Assembly: GCA_021772935.1 (NCBI GenBank)
Contig: JAJFLA010000026.1
Coordinates: 62,001-126,000 of the forward strand
Length of the DNA stretch: 64,000 nt
Direction: 5' to 3'
DNA from: Gammaproteobacteria bacterium
GTDB taxonomy: Bacteria > Pseudomonadota > Gammaproteobacteria > Xanthomonadales > SZUA-36
The notes under the pieces are model-generated. The model was given only the letters and a program-made list of their open reading frames with translations. It searched no databases and was not told the DNA's origin. This document shows, in pieces, positions 1 through 7,778 of the stretch (the stretch's first letter is position 1; each line of letters starts with the position of its first letter). Position numbers and translations under genes: made by a program.

Positions 1-543
1 GACACATTCAAGTACGACCGCAAAACAACCGGCTTGCTCGCAGGCTATGGCATCCTCCCTGAGCTTTTTAGCTGCGTCATCGCCGCGCCCCTGCACTCGA
101 TAGCCACCCAACTGATTGACAGATTGTGGTGTCAAACCCAAGTGCCCCATTACCGGCACACCCGATTTCACGATGTGAGCAATAGTTTCCGTATTTCCTT
201 CGATGCCTTCCAGTTTGACCGCATGGGCACCAGCCTTCATGACACTGGCAACGGCTCGCATGTTATCCGTCAGCGACTGACGAAATGATAAAAACGGCAT
301 GTCACCCACAATAAATTTATTCTCAGTGCCTCGAGACACACTCTCAATATGTCGGCACATCATTTCAATATCAGCCGGAATGGTCGTGCCATAACCATGC
401 ATGACCATGGCAGCACTGTCGCCCACCAGGATCACATCCACATCAGAATCCTGCACAATGCGTGCGGATGTGTAGTCATAACAAGTCAGCATGACAATTT
501 TTTCGCCTCGGGCCTTACAGGCCCGGATATCGAGTACATTCAT
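1..543 (-). CDS. panB: 3-methyl-2-oxobutanoate hydroxymethyltransferase, N-terminal part (left edge of window)
   Basis: Forms ketopantoate from 2-oxoisovalerate and methylene-tetrahydrofolate, the first committed step of pantothenate synthesis, in the cytosol. The reading frame starts at the ATG at 543 and stays open to base 1, giving about 181 residues. Recognisable PanB segments are MLTCYDYTSARI near residue 18, ILVGDSAAMVMHG near 38 (metal-binding Asp), GDMPFLSF near 82, and GAHAVKLEG near 106. The start overlaps the stop of the upstream gene as ATGA, and GGGAG lies about 8 bases ahead of the ATG, so translation is probably coupled. The C-terminal third is outside the window, and panC would be expected beyond the edge. 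Confidence 0.95.
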   Translation of the reverse strand, partial: MNVLDIRACKARGEKIVMLTCYDYTSARIVQDSDVDVILVGDSAAMVMHGYGTTIPADIEMMCRHIESVSRGTENKFIVGDMPFLSFRQSLTDNMRAVASVMKAGAHAVKLEGIEGNTETIAHIVKSGVPVMGHLGLTPQSVNQLGGYRVQGRGDDAAKKLREDAIACEQAGCFAVVLECV

Positions 544-1295
544 AGTGCTTGCTCCCACAGTTCACTTTGTCCGGTCTCATTTTGGTGAAATACGACAAAA
601 GCCTGATATAAATCCTGCATAGGGTCCCCCGCGAGGGCGTTCAGATGGTGTCCAATCGTTTGTACATCATTGCGTGCTAACGGCCCGGTCAGAGATGTTT
701 CAGGCGCCTGTTTGAAATTAGTCATGAGTTGCTTTAAGTAAGGCTGTAATAGTTTAGCTGGCAACTTATATTGTTCTTCGAAGCGGTCGGAAACACCTTT
801 CCATAACAGCTGTGAAAAATTACCAGCCATCACACACATGGCGTGATACCTGACCTTATCTTCAGCATTGATGGAAAAGTGTGGGTTACACAAGCTGGGA
901 AACAATTCAGCAAACCGCTGTCCTTCCTCAAGTATGAATGGCACCGATCGATAGGTCTGCAATTCATACAGCTCATCCGCAAAGGTCATTAGCGGGTGAG
1001 CCCCAGCAACACCGGGAATACTCAAGGCACCGCTACAGTGAATCAACTGCTTTTCATGCAGGAACGGATACTGTTTCAGCAAGGCACCAAAAGCGCCGTC
1101 TGAAACCAATAGCAAAACCTGCTCTGCCTTGCCAACTGTTTGCCGCAAACGCTGTTCAGCGCTGGCGTGCTCAAAGGTATTGAAAAACGACCCAGTTTCA
1201 CGGGTCCAACGGGTATGGGGGATTTCCAGCAAACGGAAATATTCTGAGAAATGACGTGCAAGCCTGCCGCCACCAACAATAGCGTAGTTAACCAT
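540..1295 (-). CDS. Rossmann-fold/DUF2520 oxidoreductase, possible PanG-type ketopantoate reductase
   Basis: About 251 residues. It opens with a dinucleotide-binding turn (AIVGGGRLARHF) followed by a Rossmann half, and has a C-terminal all-helical half with the DUF2520 look (HAMCVMAGNFSQLL, then ARNDVQTIGHHLNAL). I chose the ATG at 1295 because GGAGG sits upstream of it and the Rossmann motif begins four residues later; the frame could extend back to 1346. Its stop overlaps the panB start by four bases, so the two are one translational unit. From the family and this coupling I infer an NAD(P)-dependent reductase acting on ketopantoate, the step after PanB. A generic NADP oxidoreductase role is the alternative. 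Confidence 0.75.
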   Translation of the reverse strand: MVNYAIVGGGRLARHFSEYFRLLEIPHTRWTRETGSFFNTFEHASAEQRLRQTVGKAEQVLLLVSDGAFGALLKQYPFLHEKQLIHCSGALSIPGVAGAHPLMTFADELYELQTYRSVPFILEEGQRFAELFPSLCNPHFSINAEDKVRYHAMCVMAGNFSQLLWKGVSDRFEEQYKLPAKLLQPYLKQLMTNFKQAPETSLTGPLARNDVQTIGHHLNALAGDPMQDLYQAFVVFHQNETGQSELWEQAL

Positions 1296-1542
1296 AGCGG
1301 TACCTGTCCTCCGGGGATCAAGTCCTGTTTGTTTACAAGCCTGCAAAGCAGACCCGACTTACCGTTTTGCATTCCTGGTATGGTAACCGCCATTAACCGG
1401 TCGGTTCATCTATTCCAGGTGCTGCAAAGCAAGTGTTTATTATACTTCATCCAATTCGCAAGAGGGAACAGTCTTATCTCTGGCACATAACTTAAGGTTA
1501 AGATATGACCTGTTGTTTTTCTTACCTGAGACCTGACAAGCC

Positions 1543-2604
1543 ATGAAAAAGACCCTACTTGTAATATTCTCGATACTAATGCTCGCAATCATCGCACTGC
1601 TCATCTACCCCTCACCCATCGACTCGGTAGCCTGGAATCCGCCAACCGCCCCACAGCTGACCGGTCCTACTGCGCCGAACAACTTGCTGAAGTCTGCACA
1701 ATTGCTTGCCCTTGGCGAGGTTTACGGACCAGAAGATGTCGCCATCGATCAACAGGGTCGCATCTATGCAGGCACCCAGGATGGCTTTATCAAGCGGGTA
1801 TTAACAGATGGCAATGTGGAAACATGGGTAGATACAAAAGGTCGACCACTGGGCCTGCAGTTTGATCATGACGGTAACCTGATTGTTTGTGATGCCTACA
1901 AAGGTTTGTTATCGATCAACCCAGCGGCAGAAATCACCGTATTAACAACCGCTGTGAACGGTGTTCCCTTTGGTTTTGTCGACGATGTCGATATCGCCAG
2001 TGACGGCAAAATTTACTTCACAGATGCATCCAGTAAATGGAATCAGGGTAACTATATGCTGGATCTGCTGGAAACCCGGCCCTATGGCCAATTCCTGGTT
2101 TATGACCCGGCAGATAAGACCACCACCACATTGATCGAAAATATGTATTTCAGTAATGGTGTTGCGGTTTCAGAACATGAAGACTTCGTACTCATCAACG
2201 AGACCTGGCGATACCGCGTGATTCGTTATTGGTTAAAAGGTGAAAAAGCCGGCAGCCATGATATTTTCATCGATAACCTGCCCGGTTTCCCTGATGGCAT
2301 ATCCGCCAACCGCAAAGGACGCTTCTGGCTGGCACTCCCAACGCTACGACTGCCCGCCATGGATAGCATGCACCCCAAACCCTGGCTTAAAAATCTGTCC
2401 GCCAAATTGCCAGACTGGTTAAAGCCCAAGCCGATCGATTACGGTTTTATTCTTGGCCTGGATGAAAAGGGTAATATCGTCATCAGCCTGCATGACCCAA
2501 GTGGTGAAAACCTGAGGGAAATAACTTCAGTCGAAGAACATGATGGGTTTTTATATATAGGTTCGCTCGGCAATGACAGGATTGGCCGCTTTGTCTTGGA
2601 GTAA
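1543..2604 (+). CDS. Membrane-anchored or exported beta-propeller protein, strictosidine synthase/SMP-30-like
   Basis: 353 residues. An N-terminal hydrophobic segment (residues 4-22) acts as a signal or anchor, and the rest is repeated propeller-blade sequence: GPEDVAIDQQGRIYAG, GLQFDHDGNLIVCDAYKG, VDDVDIASDGKIYFTDASSKW, YFSNGVAVSE and FPDGISANRKGRFWLA. This is the pattern of the strictosidine synthase-like/SGL superfamily (the APMAP relatives), whose bacterial members are usually lactone or ester hydrolases of unknown substrate. The gene stands alone on the plus strand between two minus-strand units, so context gives no function. No metal-site residues were traced with certainty. Confidence 0.8.
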   Translation: MKKTLLVIFSILMLAIIALLIYPSPIDSVAWNPPTAPQLTGPTAPNNLLKSAQLLALGEVYGPEDVAIDQQGRIYAGTQDGFIKRVLTDGNVETWVDTKGRPLGLQFDHDGNLIVCDAYKGLLSINPAAEITVLTTAVNGVPFGFVDDVDIASDGKIYFTDASSKWNQGNYMLDLLETRPYGQFLVYDPADKTTTTLIENMYFSNGVAVSEHEDFVLINETWRYRVIRYWLKGEKAGSHDIFIDNLPGFPDGISANRKGRFWLALPTLRLPAMDSMHPKPWLKNLSAKLPDWLKPKPIDYGFILGLDEKGNIVISLHDPSGENLREITSVEEHDGFLYIGSLGNDRIGRFVLE

Positions 2605-2640
2605 TACATAACCAGGTTTAACAACCGAAATCAGATAACT

Positions 2641-2678
2641 GGGACTCAAATGCTTTGATTGCATTTGAATCTGACCCC
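2641..2678. repeat. REP-like imperfect palindrome, copy 1
   Basis: Left arm GGGACTCAAATGC (2641-2653), right arm GCATTTGAATCTGACCCC (2661-2678), with a 7-base loop. The right arm is the same word as the right arm of the second copy at 6904-6922. Extragenic palindromes containing GGGTCAGATTCAAATGC are common in gammaproteobacteria and are often linked to RAYT (Y1 transposase) genes; no such gene is in this window. Confidence 0.6.
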
Positions 2679-2710
2679 TGATTTGGTGATCTCCGGCTTG
2701 GGAACAGACA

Positions 2711-2743
2711 AAAAAACCCGGGATGCCTTAGACATCCCGGGTT
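2711..2743 (-). terminator. Rho-independent terminator of the IPTL-CTERM nuclease gene
   Basis: An 11-bp perfect stem (AACCCGGGATG at 2715-2725, its complement at 2733-2743) with a 7-base loop. Read on the minus strand it ends in six T. It lies 15 bases past the stop codon at 2758. Confidence 0.93.
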
Positions 2744-2757
2744 GTGACTGGACCTTC

Positions 2758-5700
2758 TTACTGACGCTTCAAGCTGTCTGCATGCCTGAGTGTAAATACA
2801 CCCAAACCACCCAGCATCAACAACATCAGCAGCAAACCTGCTGGCCCCAATGTTGGAATTCGCGCGCCACAGCCAAGCTCAGATGCAAGGTCACTCACAG
2901 TGCTTTCGGTCGGGCAGCCGTCTACATCATCACCAACGCCATCACCATCAAAGTCGGTCATCAAAAATAACACCAGACCGTCATGATCCGATGACCGTAC
3001 GGCTGTGGAAGAATCGTTAATCTGATCGTGTCCGGCATCGGCGTTTCCACGACCAAATTGCAAACCCCTGAACCACGGATTTACAGACTGCGACGTCAAA
3101 GCATGATCCAGTGCTTGCGCATTGCCCTCGAAGACGAATGAATATCGCTCAGCGGCTGCAAGTAAATCTACCTGGTTGGTAAGATTCGGGCTGACCAGGT
3201 CTGTACCGGATCTAAGGCTCTCTGCCGGGTTGAAATCACCCTTAATATGGCCAACTGCATCGGCAAAACCATCGGTGAATTCGAAGGCATTGAAATCACC
3301 GACCACGATCAATGGTGTGTTCGGGTTATTACCCTGGAAGGTCTGCACCTTTGCAGCAATTGATTCGGCCTGCGCCAGGCGCTTGAGCTGAACCCTTTCG
3401 GTCTCGATACCATTGAGTGATCGGTTATGCACAACCATAACAGCCAACGAGAAGCTTGCACCATTTCCCGTATAACGACCTTCCAGCAACAGCGGTGGAC
3501 GATCATGCAGTAAGGAACTATCGAAGCTGAATATCTCTGCTGCACCCAACTGGGTCACCGAATCGACACTGATATCGCTACGAACCATAAAACCAACGTC
3601 AATACCACCGACGTCATTGCCTTCCACCAGGAAAGGTATGTATTGGACACTAACATCATCCGTTGCGATTTTATCCGCCAGACTCTGTAATGCGCCAATA
3701 TTGTCCACTTCCTGCACAGCCAAAATATCCGGAGACTTCAATACAGTCCGAATGTATTGGGAAAGCTTACTCAACCGGGTGGCAAAGTCACCATCAGTCG
3801 CAAACCTAAACAGGTTAAATGACCCCACCGTGGTTTCGCCATTCATCTTGCTGCGTACCGCTAGAGGCAGGGCCGCATTGCCAACAGACAGAGCCGTCGG
3901 CCAGATTTCATAATCTCCAAAATCGAAGCCGATCACACCACTGGCTGCAAAGCTGGAGCCTGCCGGAATGATGATATTGGGAAGCCCTAGCCTGTCAGGG
4001 TCCAGTTCAAATACTTCGGGATTTCCGTCCCATGTTGGAATAGAACCACCCAAGCCAGGGAAAATAACGCCGGGTTCCCGGAATGTGCGACTGCTGGCGG
4101 CGGTGACATGCACTTCGGCAACCAGGTCAGAAGAAAAATCCTGGTTTCCACCTGTAACTGTGCCATTTGCAATCTCCACCCGCATGCCTTCATAGCATTC
4201 GTACTCGATTACACAGCTCGGTATCGCTGGATTGTTACTGGGTACGCTTGCTCCCAGCGCGACTGCTGCTGGCAATGGATTGCCAGAGCTGTTGATCGTT
4301 ACTGTCGGGGTGTTGGTAAACTCGGTGAAATCAAAGAATTCATCCACCCGACCCAGCACATCGACATCGTCACCGACCGCCACCGTAGGTACGCCGACCG
4401 TAAAGACATAGATGCCATTAGAAGTATCAACCGAGGCATCAGCACGAGCATCGGGTGTCTGTATAAAGAAGCCCTCAGGGCCGACCGCCGTGACGATATT
4501 ACCAGCCGTCTGAACATCAAAACCATCATGTATGCTGGCGCTGCCGGCACCCTGAATTTCAAATATTTCCAATGCGCCACAACCGTTGATAGCGCCCGGC
4601 GTTGGTGGTGCCTGAGTATACACATCAGTATTTCGGGCACCGCCGAAGCCGTTGGGGCAACGCTGGTTAGAATCTGCAGAACTACCGGTTCCGCCACCTT
4701 CGTTGATCTGTGGCTGACCGGCGTTAAGTAAAACCAGCAATCCCGCATCGTCACTGTCATTAGTGTCATAGACCAGCGCATCCACCAGGTTGGCGGTTGA
4801 GATTGGCGTGTCGTTGGGGAAGTCCACGGCATCACCAAACACCAGCGCAACGGCATCGGCACCGTTTTGTAACAGATTAGTGTCCGGTGTCACATCCAGA
4901 TCGCAATTGGCAACGTTGGCGGCGTTTCCACACAGAACAAAATATCCGTCCGCATTGCTTGAGAACGTATCCAGATCGAATGCCAGGTAGGAAGCATCAT
5001 CTGAGCCGTTATAAAATACCAGGCTGTAGCCATCGAGTGGAAAATTACCAATACCGGGGGTAATCAATTCGATGAATTCCGCAGAGTCTGTTCCAGACTG
5101 ATCAGCATCAACTTCATTGATCAAAGGTAGGATGCAATTATTTACAGCACCCGGTGTGGGCACGCTCTGCGCGTAGCTTCCGGTGTTGCGACCACCACCT
5201 GAACCGTTTGGACAGCGTTGATTTGAATCGGCGCTACTACTACCACCGCCACTTTCGTTTATTTGTGGTTGACTAGCATTGAGCAGTACCAACAATCCCG
5301 CATCATCATTGTCATTGGTGTCATAGACAAGGGCGTCGATCAGAGCAGCCGCGGTCACAGATGTACCATTCGGGAAGCTACTGGCATCTGCCTGATATAA
5401 GGCTACTGCATCAGCGCCGTTTTGTACCAAATTAGTCGCACTGCCAATATCCACATCACAATTTGTAACACTGCCCAAATCACCACACAAAACCAGATAA
5501 CCATCTGCATTGGTAGTCTGGCCATCAAGGTCAAATGCCAGGTACGAAGTATCAGATGAACCGTTGAACAGAACAACAACCAGCCCATCCAGCGCCGTGC
5601 TACCACTACCACCATCAAAAAGCTCGATGAATTCGGCAGCGTCTGTTCCGGATTGATCAGCATCAACTTCGTTGATCAGCATGGGTGAAACTATAGGTGG

Positions 5701-6636
5701 GCCAGCCGTGGTGAAACTGAACTGGTGGTCAGATGCCATTGCATCGGGTGGGTCATCCGTGTCGGTGTCGGTAATTTGCGTAGCTGTGACTGTAACTGTA
5801 CAAATTTCACTCTGGTCAAAGTCTGCATTTGGATTCAAGGTATATACCTGCGGCCCACCCGTCTGCACCGCTGTATGTACACCACTACTGGCACAACTTA
5901 TGGCAATCCAGGAACCCGTCGCGGTAACTGATTCACTAAAATTAATAACGATATCTGAATCCACTGGCACACCACCAGCGTTGTCCAATGGTGTCGTGCT
6001 CGCAACTGAAGGTGCTGTTTCAGGCACAGTGCAACTGTTGACCGCACCTGGTGTTCCCAGGTCACCATCTCCAAAGGCTGAAGTAGCAGTACACCAATTG
6101 CTGCCAACATTATTATCAAGTGCCGAATCCAACAGCGACATTGATGCGCCGTTTGGATCTGGAAAAGTTGCACCGTTATCCCATTCAACACGATCAATTT
6201 CAGTCAGACTCCCGTTCAATAACACCAGCTCATCTGAGCCATTGGAAAGGAAAAAACTACCACCATAACTATAATTGACCGTGGCGCCGCCATTGGTCAC
6301 ACTATTGGTATTATTACCCAACACCAGATAACCGCCAGCCGGAATATTTAACGGTCCACCGTTATTGATGAGATGGCTATCCGAACCATTATCCTTAATG
6401 GTCCAGCCATCGATATCGATGGCAGAACCTGTGGTGTTTGTGAGTTCAAACCATTCACCGCTACCGTCAGAAACAGCTGATGGATTCTGTAAAATTTCAT
6501 TGATCACAACCTGGGCCATGACCTGACCGGATAACACGATTAAAAACCCGGTTAAGATCAGGCTCAAGAGATTTTTTAGTGTCAGATTGTGGTTAGTACA
6601 CGTGGCCTTTTTTGCGCGGTAGAGTTGAGTCGTCAT
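2758..6636 (-). CDS. Surface protein with lamin-tail domains, endonuclease/exonuclease/phosphatase domain and IPTL-CTERM tail
   Basis: 1292 residues, preceded by GAGG at suitable spacing. Order of parts: signal segment to about residue 41; lamin-tail domain 1 (42-200); Ig-like Big_5-type domain (205-312); lamin-tail domains 2 (318-500) and 3 (504-686), which are near-duplicates sharing INEVDADQSGTD and ALVYDTND; an OB-like region of the YhcR type (688-920); and an endonuclease/exonuclease/phosphatase domain (936-1225). Visible catalytic residues of the last are N941, E976 (QEVDN), D1114 and N1116 (GDFNAF), and D1217/H1218 (SDHDG). A calcium-loop motif DFDGDGVGDDVDGCP follows (about 1228-1242). 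The tail IPTL (1260-1263), a hydrophobic stretch and basic residues match the IPTL-CTERM sorting signal. Likely an exported extracellular DNase or phosphodiesterase; the substrate is inferred. Confidence 0.88.
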   Translation of the reverse strand: MTTQLYRAKKATCTNHNLTLKNLLSLILTGFLIVLSGQVMAQVVINEILQNPSAVSDGSGEWFELTNTTGSAIDIDGWTIKDNGSDSHLINNGGPLNIPAGGYLVLGNNTNSVTNGGATVNYSYGGSFFLSNGSDELVLLNGSLTEIDRVEWDNGATFPDPNGASMSLLDSALDNNVGSNWCTATSAFGDGDLGTPGAVNSCTVPETAPSVASTTPLDNAGGVPVDSDIVINFSESVTATGSWIAISCASSGVHTAVQTGGPQVYTLNPNADFDQSEICTVTVTATQITDTDTDDPPDAMASDHQFSFTTAGPPIVSPMLINEVDADQSGTDAAEFIELFDGGSGSTALDGLVVVLFNGSSDTSYLAFDLDGQTTNADGYLVLCGDLGSVTNCDVDIGSATNLVQNGADAVALYQADASSFPNGTSVTAAALIDALVYDTNDNDDAGLLVLLNASQPQINESGGGSSSADSNQRCPNGSGGGRNTGSYAQSVPTPGAVNNCILPLINEVDADQSGTDSAEFIELITPGIGNFPLDGYSLVFYNGSDDASYLAFDLDTFSSNADGYFVLCGNAANVANCDLDVTPDTNLLQNGADAVALVFGDAVDFPNDTPISTANLVDALVYDTNDSDDAGLLVLLNAGQPQINEGGGTGSSADSNQRCPNGFGGARNTDVYTQAPPTPGAINGCGALEIFEIQGAGSASIHDGFDVQTAGNIVTAVGPEGFFIQTPDARADASVDTSNGIYVFTVGVPTVAVGDDVDVLGRVDEFFDFTEFTNTPTVTINSSGNPLPAAVALGASVPSNNPAIPSCVIEYECYEGMRVEIANGTVTGGNQDFSSDLVAEVHVTAASSRTFREPGVIFPGLGGSIPTWDGNPEVFELDPDRLGLPNIIIPAGSSFAASGVIGFDFGDYEIWPTALSVGNAALPLAVRSKMNGETTVGSFNLFRFATDGDFATRLSKLSQYIRTVLKSPDILAVQEVDNIGALQSLADKIATDDVSVQYIPFLVEGNDVGGIDVGFMVRSDISVDSVTQLGAAEIFSFDSSLLHDRPPLLLEGRYTGNGASFSLAVMVVHNRSLNGIETERVQLKRLAQAESIAAKVQTFQGNNPNTPLIVVGDFNAFEFTDGFADAVGHIKGDFNPAESLRSGTDLVSPNLTNQVDLLAAAERYSFVFEGNAQALDHALTSQSVNPWFRGLQFGRGNADAGHDQINDSSTAVRSSDHDGLVLFLMTDFDGDGVGDDVDGCPTESTVSDLASELGCGARIPTLGPAGLLLMLLMLGGLGVFTLRHADSLKRQ

Positions 6637-6935
6637 TGATCTGCCTCTTCATGCTTGCCAGTTGTGGAACATAAATTCGCACCGACAAGGTGGGTTACTG
6701 GAAACCTGCCAAATTCTATGAAGCTGTCAAGTAGAGAAATGAAGTAATTCTTGTAAGAATTTTCTTATTATTTATCTACATCACACAATAATACACGTCA
6801 AAGCGCGGATTGCGAAATCTCCTGGTTATCAATGGGAAAACTCATGTCCAGGGTCAGACTCAAAAGCACACTATTCCCCTGTGTTTTTTTGACTTGTGCC
6901 TGCTGCATTTGAATCTGACCCTTGAATTACTTGAA
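6637..6935. other. Gene-free stretch upstream of the nuclease gene, holding an inverted repeat
   Basis: Between two minus-strand genes. The half near 6720-6790 is AT-rich and probably carries the promoter of the nuclease gene, but I cannot assign boxes with confidence. The other half contains the inverted repeat listed at 6850-6922. No open frame here looks coding. Confidence 0.6.
6850..6922. repeat. REP-like inverted repeat, copy 2
   Basis: Arms AGGGTCAGACTCAAAAGCA (6850-6868) and TGCATTTGAATCTGACCCT (6904-6922) pair at 17 of 19 positions around a 35-base loop. The same right-arm word occurs at 2661-2678, so the nuclease gene lies between two members of one repeat family. Confidence 0.7.
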
Positions 6936-7643
6936 TTATGTGACTCTCTTGCGAAATAACAATTTATGACCACGTCGTTTGCGGAATTTGAAACCAGTGG
7001 ACCGGGCTATGCCTTTGATACCCCTGGCAGAGTTCCATTGGACCAAGTGAGCCAGGTCAGTGGGGTCATTGCGATAGAAACCGGCTTGGGTGAGGAACTG
7101 TTGGTCCTGGCTGCGATTCGGCAACCAGCTGAAGAGGCGGTTCATGTTGGCGAAATCGATCAGTACTTTTCCACCTGGGCGCAAAATACGATTGAATTCT
7201 TTAAAGTAATGATAGATGTCGTAAATATTCAGGTGAATAAAAACTGCCATCGAAATTATTGCATCAACAGAATGGCTCTTAACCGGTGATAGCTTACGAC
7301 TGGTGATTTGTTCAAAATGAATATTGTCCAAATTACCACATTCGCGTCGGGCAAATTCAAGATATGCAGGACTGATGTCACAAGCAATCACGTGCTTGGC
7401 GTACCTGGCAATCGCCGCCGTGCCGAAACCGCAGCCCGAGCCCAAGTCCAGAACCGTATCAGATGACTTGATGTTTGCCACCTTGATGAAGTTGCTAGCG
7501 TAACGGGACCGCTGCTCGCGAATTTCATCCAGATGCTCTTCTGGACGTTCACCAAATCGATCTCCAATCAAACTGGTTAGCATGCGGCGTGTGTCGCCAC
7601 CATCAAGATCAACCCAAGTCTGTTTGCTCATTTGCGAGATCAT
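6936..7643 (-). CDS. Class I SAM-dependent methyltransferase
   Basis: 235 residues (a second ATG at 7631 is possible). Motif I is clear (VLDLGSGCGFGTAAIARYA, about residues 65-83), followed by the acidic motif II (HVIACDISPAYLEFAR), a post-motif segment (DAIISMAVFIHL) and the LRPGGKVLIDF strand typical of the Methyltransf_11/25 group. The C-terminus is basic (RKRRGHKLLFRKR). The substrate cannot be read from sequence. It lies downstream of the two-gene cytochrome operon on the same strand, separated by about 135 bases carrying a long hairpin and a palindrome, so it may be independently controlled. Confidence 0.85.
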   Translation of the reverse strand: MISQMSKQTWVDLDGGDTRRMLTSLIGDRFGERPEEHLDEIREQRSRYASNFIKVANIKSSDTVLDLGSGCGFGTAAIARYAKHVIACDISPAYLEFARRECGNLDNIHFEQITSRKLSPVKSHSVDAIISMAVFIHLNIYDIYHYFKEFNRILRPGGKVLIDFANMNRLFSWLPNRSQDQQFLTQAGFYRNDPTDLAHLVQWNSARGIKGIARSTGFKFRKRRGHKLLFRKRVT

Positions 7644-7647
7644 AGCA

Positions 7648-7681
7648 CTAGTCCAGACTATTCATGAATAGTCTGGGCTAG
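7648..7681. promoter_or_regulatory. 34-bp near-perfect palindrome just upstream of the methyltransferase gene
   Basis: Two 17-base arms meet at the centre TTCATGAA with a single mismatch. It begins five bases from the first ATG of the methyltransferase gene. A dyad this close to the start could be an operator or an mRNA hairpin that masks translation. I see no U-tract, so a terminator is unlikely. Confidence 0.5.
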
Positions 7682-7727
7682 GGCATAGAGGTGATATAGA
7701 GACTGCTTGTCTTTTGTTTTGGTCACT

Positions 7728-7768
7728 GGCAAGGATGTTAGCTGTACCGCGTACGCTAACATCCTGCC
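7728..7768. repeat. Long hairpin after the cytochrome operon
   Basis: Arms of 15 and 14 bases (GGCAAGGATGTTAGC and its complement with one base missing), continued inward by GTAC/GTAC around CGC. It lies 11 bases beyond the stop of the upstream gene. No T-run follows on either strand, so it looks like an mRNA 3'-end stabiliser or attenuating structure rather than a classical terminator. Confidence 0.55.
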
Positions 7769-7778
7769 AAGACCTGAC

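Noticed and set aside
4108-4731. 207-codon plus-strand frame inside the nuclease gene
   Set aside because: Lies wholly within a well-supported gene on the other strand and shows no domain or start signal.
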